Under the pieces are notes generated by a model. It saw only the letters and a list, made by a program, of their open reading frames with translations, ran no database searches and was not told where the DNA came from. The position numbers were made by a program, and so were the translations under genes. Below are positions 9,639-16,473 of a DNA stretch of 33,308 nucleotides, one piece after another; positions within the stretch are counted from its first letter, which is position 1, and each line of letters opens with the position of its first letter. The stretch lies in assembly GCA_003989075.1 (NCBI GenBank), contig RXIX01000028.1:1-33308 (forward strand), read 5' to 3'. The stretch is from Candidatus Competibacteraceae bacterium. Lineage in GTDB: Bacteria > Pseudomonadota > Gammaproteobacteria > Competibacterales > Competibacteraceae.

Positions 9639-10865
9639 CTAGCGCGCCGCCCGCGTCAGTCGCGGCAGATCGCCATCCAGGCCCATCGCCCGGCGGATCA
9701 GGGCCTGCTTCACCGGCCCGGCAGCATCGGTCAGACGCAGACCCAGGTTGCGCAGCAGGCGCAGCGGTGGCAGCGAGTTGCCAAACAGGCGCTTGAAGCC
9801 GTCCATCATGCCGAGCATCAGCAGGTTGTTGCCCTTGCGCCAGCGTTCGTAGCGGCGCAGCGTGGCCAGCGTTGCAAAATCCTCGCCGGCGGCCAGCGCA
9901 TCGAGGATCACCTCGGCCAGGCTTGCCGCATCGAGCAGACCCAGGTTCACACCCTGTCCAGCCAGCGGATGCACCACATGGGCGGCATCCCCGATCAGGG
10001 CCAGACCGGGCTGCACATAGGCCTGGGCGTGTTGCAGGCGCAAGGGGAAAGCCGCGCGCGGCCCAATCCCGGTGATCGCGCCCAGCCGGTGGTCGAAGGC
10101 CGTAGCCAGTGCCTGGGCGAAATCGGCATCGGGCATGGCCAGCAGCGCATCGGCCTTGGCTGGCGTGGTCGACCAGACGATCGAGCAGCGCCCGTCATGC
10201 AGCGGCAGGAAGGCCAGCGGTCCACTGGGCATAAAGCGCTGCCAGGCGGTTTCCTGATGGGGCTGCGCAGTGCGCACGTTGGCGACCAGCGCTTTCTGGC
10301 CATAGCCCCAGCCGCTGGTGTCGATACCGGCCTGCTGCCGCACCCGGGACATGGCGCCATCGGCGCCGACCAGCAGTCGGGTGGTGAAACAGCGCCCATC
10401 CTGCAGGCACACCCGCCAGCCCTGGCGGCTCAGTGGCTCGGCCCGCTCCAGCGCTGCCGGGCAGAGCAATTCCACCGCCGGCCAGCGCGCTGTTTGCTCA
10501 AGCAGGGCGGTTTGCACCACCCGGTTTTCGATGATCCAGCCCAGCAGTGGCTCACCGATGCTGGCGCTATCGAAATGGATCTGGCCAAAGCCGGTCGCGT
10601 CCCATACCCGCATGTCACGGAAGGGACTGACCCGCCAGGCGCACATTGCCTCCCAGGCGCCCAGGGCGGCAAACAGGCGCTGCGAGGCGCGGTTGATCGC
10701 TGAGACCCGCAGATCCGGTTCGGCATCCGGGCGAATGCGCTCCAGCGCTGCGCCTTCCAGCAGGGCAATACGCAGGTCGCTTGCCCCTAGCGCCCCGGCC
10801 AGCGCCGCACCGACCATGCCGCCACCGGCAATGATCAGATCATAATCCAGAGCTGTGTTGTTCAT
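9639..10865 (-). CDS. ubiI: FAD-dependent ubiquinone-ring hydroxylase, UbiI (VisC) type
   Basis: Flavoprotein monooxygenase of ubiquinone synthesis; UbiI enzymes hydroxylate C5 of the ring. The 408 residues carry the N-terminal dinucleotide motif IIAGGGMVGAALAGAL, LRVSAINRASQRLF, the DG motif LLVGADGAMSRVR and GDAAHVVHPLAGQGVNLGLLDA. GDAAH and the RVSAIN block follow UbiI rather than UbiH. It is 154 bp downstream of ubiH, in a gap with hairpins and short repeats, and 2 bp ahead of the Rieske gene. UbiF-like specificity cannot be excluded. Confidence 0.9.
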   Translation of the reverse strand: MNNTALDYDLIIAGGGMVGAALAGALGASDLRIALLEGAALERIRPDAEPDLRVSAINRASQRLFAALGAWEAMCAWRVSPFRDMRVWDATGFGQIHFDSASIGEPLLGWIIENRVVQTALLEQTARWPAVELLCPAALERAEPLSRQGWRVCLQDGRCFTTRLLVGADGAMSRVRQQAGIDTSGWGYGQKALVANVRTAQPHQETAWQRFMPSGPLAFLPLHDGRCSIVWSTTPAKADALLAMPDADFAQALATAFDHRLGAITGIGPRAAFPLRLQHAQAYVQPGLALIGDAAHVVHPLAGQGVNLGLLDAASLAEVILDALAAGEDFATLATLRRYERWRKGNNLLMLGMMDGFKRLFGNSLPPLRLLRNLGLRLTDAAGPVKQALIRRAMGLDGDLPRLTRAAR

Positions 10866-10883
10866 CAGGATCTCCGCGAGAGA

Positions 10884-10998
10884 CCCCGGCCTTCATGCCG
10901 GGGAGGGATAGCGGACGGCTCGACTGAGCGTTCGACTGAGCGCTCACGCCGAAGTCTCGCCGAAGTCGGCGCAACAGTCCCCCTGATGGAGACTGTTG
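10884..10998. repeat. Hairpins and short tandem repeats between ubiH and ubiI
   Basis: The 154-bp gap holds a perfect 7-bp hairpin at 10884-10903 (ccccggc / gccgggg, 6-base loop). Two copies of tcgactgagcg follow (10920-10930 and 10932-10942), then two copies of gccgaagtc (10949-10957 and 10959-10967). An 8-bp inverted repeat caacagtc / gactgttg lies at 10972-10979 and 10991-10998. The layout resembles a REP-type palindromic element. Neither hairpin has a T tract in the operon direction, so a simple terminator is unlikely. Confidence 0.6.
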
Positions 10999-11019
10999 TC
11001 GAGGAGTCTGTTGCCAGCG

Positions 11020-12261
11020 CTAGAGCGTTAGGCCGCGCGCCAGCTTCGGCAGGCGTCCATCCAGCCCCATGGTCTGGCGGGCGAAGGCATGCTTGAGCGG
11101 TGGCAGCAGGTCAAAGGCCAGCAGGCCCAGGTTACGGGCCGCGCGCACCGGCCACAGCGGGTTGGTGAACAGCCGGGTCAGGGCATCCGTAAAGGCCAGC
11201 GTCTGCCGCTGGTCCCAGCGGCGCCAATCGGCGTAGCGATTCAGTACCGCCAGCGTGCCGATATCGGCGTCCGCATGCCGGGCATCGGCGATCACCTCGG
11301 CCAGTGCCGCTACATCGCGGATGCCCAGATTGAAGCCCTGGCCAGCGATGGGATGCAGGGTATGCGCAGCATTGCCGATGATCGCCACCCGCTGGCGGGC
11401 ATGCTCGCGCGCCTTGAGCAGGAACAGCGGATAGGCCTGGCGCTGGCCGGCCCGGTGCAGCGGCCCAAGCCGTTCTCCAAAGCGCTGCTCAAGCAGAGCC
11501 AGGAAACCGGCATCGTCCAGCGCCAGGACCGGGGCAACTGCATCCTCCGCAACCGTGCACACCACTGCGCAGCGGTTATCGCTCATCGGCAGAAAGGCCA
11601 CCGGACCATCGCTGGTGAAGCGTTCATAAGCCACATTGTTATGCGGCAGGGTCGGGCTGACGTTGGCGATCACCGCCTGCTGGCCATACTCCCAGCGCAG
11701 CGCCGCGATGCCCAGTTGTTCGCGCACCACCGAGTTTGCGCCATCCGCCGCGATCAACAGGCGGGTGCGGTATTCGACACGCTGCCCGGCAGCATCGCGC
11801 AGCGTCGCCCGGGCGGCGTCGTTACTCAGGTGCAGCGTTTCCAGCCGTGCCGGACACAGCAGTTCAACACCGCGCAGCGTCGGCAGTTTTGCCAGCAGCG
11901 CCGCGCCAATCGCCCGGGCTGGTACGACATAACCGAGCGCATCAACGCCTTCCTCGTGGCAATCGAGATGGGCAAAACCGGGTGCACCGCGTTCGGAAAT
12001 GTGGATGCGTTCGATGGGTGTTACCGCTGCTGCAAGCGCCGGCCACAGGCCTAGGGTCTGGAAAATGCGTCGGGTACCCTGCGCCAGAGCCAGGGTGCGG
12101 TCATCGTAGCCAGGATGGGCGCTGACGGTCAGCGGTGCCGCCTCGACCAGTCCAATGCGCAGGTCCAGACCGTCCAGCGCGCAGGCCAGGCTGGCGCCAA
12201 CCATGCCGCCGCCGATGATGAGCAGGTCGTAATCGTAGTCGTAGTCGGTAGGGATGCTCAT
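11020..12261 (-). CDS. ubiH: 2-octaprenyl-6-methoxyphenol hydroxylase UbiH
   Basis: FAD-dependent hydroxylase of ubiquinone biosynthesis, acting on the ring after UbiI. The 413 residues include IIGGGMVGASLACAL near the N-terminus, the DDRTLALAQGTRRIF block, LLIAADGANSVVREQLGI, and GNAAHTLHPIAGQGFNLGIRD. The Asn in GNAA and the FNLG ending are UbiH-type. The N-terminus carries an acidic DYDYDYD run made by imperfect hexanucleotide repeats at about 12227-12250. It lies 37 bp downstream of pepP in the conserved ygfB-pepP-ubiH-ubiI operon. Confidence 0.94.
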   Translation of the reverse strand: MSIPTDYDYDYDLLIIGGGMVGASLACALDGLDLRIGLVEAAPLTVSAHPGYDDRTLALAQGTRRIFQTLGLWPALAAAVTPIERIHISERGAPGFAHLDCHEEGVDALGYVVPARAIGAALLAKLPTLRGVELLCPARLETLHLSNDAARATLRDAAGQRVEYRTRLLIAADGANSVVREQLGIAALRWEYGQQAVIANVSPTLPHNNVAYERFTSDGPVAFLPMSDNRCAVVCTVAEDAVAPVLALDDAGFLALLEQRFGERLGPLHRAGQRQAYPLFLLKAREHARQRVAIIGNAAHTLHPIAGQGFNLGIRDVAALAEVIADARHADADIGTLAVLNRYADWRRWDQRQTLAFTDALTRLFTNPLWPVRAARNLGLLAFDLLPPLKHAFARQTMGLDGRLPKLARGLTL

Positions 12262-12298
12262 GAGGAGGGTGATGGGTTGGCCAGTGTTGCGCGCGGCG

Positions 12299-13615
12299 TC
12301 AGGGCTGCATCAGCGCTTCGATGGCATCGATATCCTTGGCTGCGGCCACGGTCAGAACCTCGTGGCCCTCGGTAGTGACCAGCACGTCATCCTCGATGCG
12401 GATGCCGATGCGCCACCAGCGCTCCTCGACACCGGCGCTGCCGGCGGCAATGTACAGGCCCGGTTCGATGGTAGTCACCATGCCCGGCTCGAACAGCCGC
12501 CACTCGTCGCCGACCTTGTAGTCGCCGACATCATGCACATCCATGCCCAGCCAGTGTCCAGTGCGGTGCATGTAGAACGGTTTGTAGTCTTCATGGGCGA
12601 TCAGTTCATCAACATCGCCCTGCAACAGACCCAATGCCACCAGGCCCTCGGTGAGTGTGCGCACTGCGGTGTCGTGCGGCGCGCTGAACGGTTGACCGGG
12701 GCGCACCTCGGCGATGGCGGCCCGTTGCGCCGCCAGCACCACCTCATACAGGGCGCGCTGCTCGGCGGAAAAGCGGCCATTGACCGGAAAGCTGCGGGTG
12801 ATATCAGAGGCGTAGCCGTCCAGTTCGGCACCGGCATCGATCAGCACGATGTCACCGTTGCGCAGCGGGGCGTTGTTCTCGGTGTAATGCAGGATGCAGC
12901 TGTTATCGCCACCGCCGACGATGGATGGATAGGACCAGCCGGCGCCGTTGCGCAGGAAGGTGTGCAGAATCTCCGCTTCCAGCTCGTATTCCATCATGCC
13001 CGGCCGACAGGTCTGCATCGCCCGCTGATGGGCGCTGGCGGCAATGCGCGCCGATTCGCGCATCACTGCGATCTCTTCCGGCTCCTTGCGCAGGCGCATG
13101 GCGTGCAGCAGATGCTCCAGGGCGACGAAGGTCACCGGTGCGCGCACCCCGGTGCGGGCCTTGCCGCGCACCTGATTGAGCCAGTCCATGACCCGCTGGT
13201 CGAAGGTCGGATTATGGCCGATGGCGTAAAACACCCGCTCACGATTTTCCAGCAGCCCGGGCAGCAGTGTATCGAGCTGGCTGATGGGGTGGGCGTTATC
13301 GACACCGTAGCGTGCCATCGCGCCTTCGGGACCGGCGCGCCGCCCGTGCCAGGTTTCCATCAACGGGTCGCGCTCGCGGCAGAACAGCAGGAATTCCTGC
13401 TCGCCGCCCGGCACCAGCACGGCAATGGCTTCCGGTTCCGGAAAACCGGTCAGGTAATAGAAATCACTGTCCTGACGGAAGGGATAATGGACGTCGCGGT
13501 TGCGGGGTGCCTGTGACGCCGCCGGCAGCAGCGCGATCGAACCAGGTCCCATGCGCTCCATCAGGGCGCGGCGGCGGCGGGCGAAGGTAGCGGGCGGTAT
13601 GGTGCGAGCAAGCAT
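12299..13615 (-). CDS. pepP: Xaa-Pro aminopeptidase PepP
   Basis: Mn-dependent pita-bread-fold peptidase that removes N-terminal residues preceding proline. The 438 residues match E. coli PepP. Metal-binding blocks are visible: IDAGAELDGYASDITRSFPV, HRTGHWLGMDVHDVG, TTIEPGLYI and GIRIEDDVLV. The N-terminal domain contains RRRALMERMGPGSIALLPAA and DSDFYYLTGFPEPEA. It lies 18 bp after ygfB and 37 bp before ubiH, the conserved order in ubiquinone-making gammaproteobacteria. Confidence 0.97.
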   Translation of the reverse strand: MLARTIPPATFARRRRALMERMGPGSIALLPAASQAPRNRDVHYPFRQDSDFYYLTGFPEPEAIAVLVPGGEQEFLLFCRERDPLMETWHGRRAGPEGAMARYGVDNAHPISQLDTLLPGLLENRERVFYAIGHNPTFDQRVMDWLNQVRGKARTGVRAPVTFVALEHLLHAMRLRKEPEEIAVMRESARIAASAHQRAMQTCRPGMMEYELEAEILHTFLRNGAGWSYPSIVGGGDNSCILHYTENNAPLRNGDIVLIDAGAELDGYASDITRSFPVNGRFSAEQRALYEVVLAAQRAAIAEVRPGQPFSAPHDTAVRTLTEGLVALGLLQGDVDELIAHEDYKPFYMHRTGHWLGMDVHDVGDYKVGDEWRLFEPGMVTTIEPGLYIAAGSAGVEERWWRIGIRIEDDVLVTTEGHEVLTVAAAKDIDAIEALMQP

Positions 13616-13633
13616 CGACGGGCGTCTCCCGGT

Positions 13634-14200
13634 TCAGTGCAGACGTGGCGCCGCTGGGGCGATGGAGTCCAGCAGATCCTGCTGAATCGTCAGCAGGCCT
13701 ACCCGCAGATATTCGACCACTTCGGCATAGGCGCTTTCGGCATCCTCGCTGGCATCGGTCGCCTCGATGCTGGCGTGGGCGATCTCGGCCACATCGTGCA
13801 GAAATTCCTGGCTGGTCGCCGACAGATGTGCATTGGCGCGCGTTTGCTGGAGTTCCAGCCCCAGACCATACAGCAGGCCCTGGCACCAGGCGCTGAGGGC
13901 GGCGGTCCGCTGGGGCAGTTCGGTATCATCGTCGGGCAGCAGCAGCGAGATGGCGGTATCGGCGCTGCCCAGCTGCGCGGCGGTATGTTCAAACAGCATG
14001 ATCAAGCCCTGATGCTGGGTTGCGGCCTGATCCGCGCTGGGCGCGTCGAAGGTGCTGGCGACATGGTGCAGCCAGCGCCTGGCATCAAGACCCGGGGCAG
14101 CGCAAAGAAGACCGCATAGCAGGCCGTGCAGTTCCACCGCATCGAGTGGTTCGAGCAGCGTGGCGAAGTCGGAGAAACACAGCGGGACGGTTGCGGACAT
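13634..14200 (-). CDS. ygfB: UPF0149 family protein YgfB
   Basis: Small acidic helical protein of the UPF0149 family, 188 residues from the ATG at 14200 (MSATVPLCFSDFATLLEPLD). Conserved features are the cysteine-rich helix ELHGLLCGLLCAAP and the central AWCQGLLYGLGL, then a C-terminal DAESAYAEVVEYLRVGLLTI. In Pseudomonas a YgfB homologue affects expression of a peptidoglycan amidase linked to beta-lactam resistance; whether that applies here is unknown. It is first in the operon with pepP and ubiH, and divergent from the zapA cluster. Confidence 0.92.
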   Translation of the reverse strand: MSATVPLCFSDFATLLEPLDAVELHGLLCGLLCAAPGLDARRWLHHVASTFDAPSADQAATQHQGLIMLFEHTAAQLGSADTAISLLLPDDDTELPQRTAALSAWCQGLLYGLGLELQQTRANAHLSATSQEFLHDVAEIAHASIEATDASEDAESAYAEVVEYLRVGLLTIQQDLLDSIAPAAPRLH

Positions 14201-14279
14201 GTGGATAGCGATGCTGGGTGCGTGGCGAAATTCATTTAATCCTAGCATCCTGCGCATTGTTCCCGAAAGCGCGCTTCAA

Positions 14280-14309
14280 TTGACCATCCCGGAACAGGCG
14301 CTCTATAGT
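14280..14309 (+). promoter_or_regulatory. Sigma70-type promoter for the ZapB-like gene and zapA
   Basis: TTGACC at 14280-14285 and TATAGT at 14304-14309 are separated by 18 bp. A start about 7 bp after the -10 falls at about 14316, next to the ATG at 14317. The transcript would therefore be essentially leaderless if this promoter and this ATG are both used. Confidence 0.65.
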
Positions 14310-14316
14310 AATTGAT

Positions 14317-14745
14317 ATGAAAGACCAAGATCCGCAAGACCTCAGCCCACCTGCCGAGCCGTTGCTGTCGCCTGAATTCCTGAGCGATGTCGCGCCGGAC
14401 GGCCTGTCCGCATCCTCTGTTGGGGCGGCGGAATCCCCCGTGCCAGTCATTGCTGGACCGGCTGCTGCAGACGATACGCTTGCTGTGGACGGATCAGCTC
14501 AATCCGACAGTGTGCCCGGGCTGGAAGCCGATAATGTCACGGGCAGCGCCATGGGAGATCTGGTGCTGCTTACCGGTCGTCTGGGATGCCTGATCGCGCT
14601 GTGCGAGCGTCTGATGCAGGACAATGAAACCCTGCGTGAGCAGGCGCGGGAACTGTGTGCCGAACGCGATGCGCTGCAGGAACATAATGAACGGCTGCGC
14701 ACCCGTATCGAGGCCATGGTCGTACGCATTAAGGGTCTGGAGTAA
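14317..14745 (+). CDS. ZapB-like coiled-coil protein (TIGR02449-type) with N-terminal extension
   Basis: The last 64 residues (from Met79, nt 14551) form a coiled coil, including LVLLTGRLGCLIALCERLMQ and ERDALQEHNERLRTRI. They resemble the roughly 65-residue TIGR02449 family found beside zapA and likened to the division factor ZapB. The first 78 residues are low-complexity and rich in Pro, Ala, Ser and acidic residues, unlike the compact family. Either the protein is extended or translation starts at 14551, which has no clear ribosome site. zapA begins 6 bp after the stop. A role in Z-ring assembly is inferred from context. Confidence 0.75.
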   Translation: MKDQDPQDLSPPAEPLLSPEFLSDVAPDGLSASSVGAAESPVPVIAGPAAADDTLAVDGSAQSDSVPGLEADNVTGSAMGDLVLLTGRLGCLIALCERLMQDNETLREQARELCAERDALQEHNERLRTRIEAMVVRIKGLE

Positions 14746-14751
14746 AACGCG

Positions 14752-15069
14752 ATGAATCAGGACGTGATCGGCGTTACGGTGCAGCTGCTGGGCATCGACT
14801 ATCGGATTGCCTGCCGTCGCGATGAACGCGCTGGACTGATCGCGGCGGCGCATCATCTGGATAGCAAGATGCGTGAAGTGCGCGACCACAGCAGCAAGCT
14901 GCTAAGTCCAGACGCGATTGCAGTCATGAGTGCCTTGAATGTCAGCTATGAATGGATTCAGCAGCAACAGCAGTTAACTGAACAGGATACGGTTTTACGG
15001 CGCCACACCCAGGATTTATTGCAAAAAGTTGACGATTTGCTTAGCAAAGCCTCTGCCGCTGGATTATAA
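14752..15069 (+). CDS. zapA: Cell division protein ZapA
   Basis: FtsZ-ring stabiliser that bundles FtsZ protofilaments and recruits ZapB (family knowledge). The 105 residues have an N-terminal beta domain (VTVQLLGIDYRIACRRDE), the HLDSKMREVRDHSSKLLSPD segment and a long C-terminal coiled coil (SYEWIQQQQQLTEQDTVLRR). A GGAG ribosome site lies 9 bases before the ATG, inside the end of the preceding gene. The stop overlaps the putative 6S promoter, and 6S RNA and fau follow, the classic zapA-ssrS-fau order. Confidence 0.95.
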   Translation: MNQDVIGVTVQLLGIDYRIACRRDERAGLIAAAHHLDSKMREVRDHSSKLLSPDAIAVMSALNVSYEWIQQQQQLTEQDTVLRRHTQDLLQKVDDLLSKASAAGL

Positions 15070-15070
15070 T
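15041..15070 (+). promoter_or_regulatory. Candidate promoter for 6S RNA
   Basis: A perfect TATAAT at 15065-15070 overlaps the zapA stop codon. TTAGCA at 15041-15046 lies 18 bp upstream (4 of 6 matches). A start at about 15077 would give a 5' extension of about 24 bases relative to the 6S body, which could be trimmed, as E. coli 6S precursors are. Confidence 0.5.
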
Positions 15071-15100
15071 TTCCTTGAGCGCAGCTTTGTTCATGTCCTT

Positions 15101-15299
15101 TGGGCGTTCTCTGCGGTGTTCGAGTAGTGGGCCGGGTAACCCCTTGATCCTAGATGTTAATACCCAGGGAGCACAGCTGTTGGCGTAGGTGTGCATGTCC
15201 GCCCTCGCTGCGGAAAGCCTGATACGCTGCCTGTTCCCCCACTTGAACCACCACGGTTCAAGGGCGATGGTCCGAGACGGCACAGGCGGAGGACGCCCC
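15101..15299 (+). ncRNA. ssrS: 6S RNA
   Basis: Small RNA that binds the sigma70 RNA polymerase holoenzyme by mimicking an open promoter. The ends pair: gggcgttctctgc near 15102 with gcggaggacgccc near 15286-15298, allowing G-U pairs, closing a body of about 199 bases. The 5' arm contains ctctgcggtgttcg, as in pseudomonad 6S. The apical hairpin ttgaacc / ggttcaa (15243-15261) matches the E. coli TTGAACC...GGTTCAA hallmark. It lies between zapA and fau, its standard place. The exact ends are approximate. Confidence 0.9.
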
Positions 15300-15316
15300 C
15301 CTCCTTGAGTCGAATC

Positions 15317-15344
15317 AGGCGGTGCGTGAGCACCGCCTTTTTTA
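15317..15344 (+). terminator. Intrinsic terminator of 6S RNA
   Basis: A perfect 9-bp stem aggcggtgc / gcaccgcct with a GTGA tetraloop is followed by a run of T residues. It ends 35 bp before the fau ATG, so fau expression would need read-through or a promoter in that short gap. Confidence 0.88.
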
Positions 15345-15379
15345 TTTCGTGTTGTTTATGTCGCTGTTGCTGGGTGCCT

Positions 15380-16039
15380 ATGAATTTGCGGGAATCCGTT
15401 CCTGAATTGCGCCAGCGCCTGCGTGTCCAGCGCAGCGGTCTATCGACCGCAACGCGCCAGCAGGCGGCGCTGGCGGTTGCTGAAGTGTTGCGGCAATGGC
15501 CAGCGTTTGGCGCAGCGGCCCGGATCGCCGCCTACTGGGCCTGCGGCGGCGAGCTGGACCCGGCACCGGCGCTGGCTGGCGTAGTCGCTGCGGGCCGGGC
15601 AATCTATCTGCCGGTGCTGGCGGCGGACGGTTCCGGTGCGCTGCACTTTGCTCCGTATCAAGCCGGTATGCCGCTGCGCCGCAACCGTTTCGGTATTCCT
15701 GAGCCTGATGTGCAGCCGGCGGCGCTGCTGGCGCCTGCGCAACTGGGTCTGGTGCTGACGCCACTGCTGGCTTTCGACCGGACCGGCACGCGCCTGGGCA
15801 TGGGCGGTGGTTTCTACGACCGCAGCTTTGCCTTTCTGCGTGATCCGCGCTATCACGGTCCGCGGCCTTGTCTGCTGGGCGTAGGCTATGCGTTTCAGCA
15901 GGTCGAAAACCTGGTCCGGCAGCCTTGGGATGTGCCGTTGTCCGCGGTGGTGACTGAGCAGGGGTTGACGGTGTTTAACACGGAGGATGGCGTCTACGAT
16001 GAACTACTGGCTGCTGAAATCGGAACCGCACAGCTTTAG
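15380..16039 (+). CDS. fau: 5-formyltetrahydrofolate cyclo-ligase
   Basis: Converts 5-formyl-THF to 5,10-methenyl-THF using ATP (the ygfA product in E. coli). The start at 15380 gives 219 residues beginning MNLRESVPELRQRLRVQRSG. The conserved C-terminal substrate/ATP region LTPLLAFDRTGTRLGMGGGFYDR is present. In-frame codons upstream to 15191 would run through 6S RNA and its terminator and were rejected. There is no strong ribosome site. The 3' end overlaps the EVE gene by 41 bp. Linkage with 6S RNA is conserved in proteobacteria. Confidence 0.94.
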   Translation: MNLRESVPELRQRLRVQRSGLSTATRQQAALAVAEVLRQWPAFGAAARIAAYWACGGELDPAPALAGVVAAGRAIYLPVLAADGSGALHFAPYQAGMPLRRNRFGIPEPDVQPAALLAPAQLGLVLTPLLAFDRTGTRLGMGGGFYDRSFAFLRDPRYHGPRPCLLGVGYAFQQVENLVRQPWDVPLSAVVTEQGLTVFNTEDGVYDELLAAEIGTAQL

Positions 16040-16472
16040 CCTCGACGATCTCGCGGCAGCGCCGGGGCAGACCACAGCCTGGGAAGGCGTGCGCAATTAT
16101 CAGGCGCGCAATTTCCTGCGCGACGGGTTGCGGATCGGTGACCAGGCGTTTTTCTATCATTCCAGCATTGCCCAGCCGGCGATCGTCGGTCTTGTCGAGG
16201 TGACCCGGGCCGCCTATCCGGATGCCAGCGCCTTTGACCCCGGCAGCCCCTATTACGACCCGGCCAGTAGCCCTCAGGCACCACGCTGGTATTGCGTCGA
16301 TGTACGACTGATCGAACGCTTGCGCCGGCCGATAACCCTGGCCGGGTTGAAGCGCTGTCCGGCGCTGGCGGATTTTGCCCTGCTGCGTCGCGGCAACCGC
16401 CTGTCGGTGCTGGCGGTGAGCGCGGCGCAGTGGGCCTGTATTCTGGATCTGGCAGCGGCACCACTGGCCTAG
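15999..16472 (+). CDS. EVE domain (PUA-like) protein
   Basis: A 157-residue single-domain protein starting MNYWLLKSEPHSFSLDDLAA, the typical EVE opening. TTAWEGVRNYQARNFLRDGL, the FYHSSI segment and GLVEVTRAAYPD also match. EVE domains resemble PUA and YTH folds and are thought to bind modified nucleic-acid bases; the cellular role is unresolved. The ATG at 15999 has GGAGG 12 bases upstream; the ATG at 15987 would abut that site. It overlaps fau by 41 bp, and its stop is 1 bp from the converging ilvA stop. Confidence 0.92.
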   Translation: MNYWLLKSEPHSFSLDDLAAAPGQTTAWEGVRNYQARNFLRDGLRIGDQAFFYHSSIAQPAIVGLVEVTRAAYPDASAFDPGSPYYDPASSPQAPRWYCVDVRLIERLRRPITLAGLKRCPALADFALLRRGNRLSVLAVSAAQWACILDLAAAPLA

Positions 16473-16473
16473 C

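Noticed and set aside
12254-13516. Plus-strand open frame of 420 codons opposite pepP
   Set aside because: PepP on the other strand has all its metal-binding motifs; the mirror frame shows none of any family.
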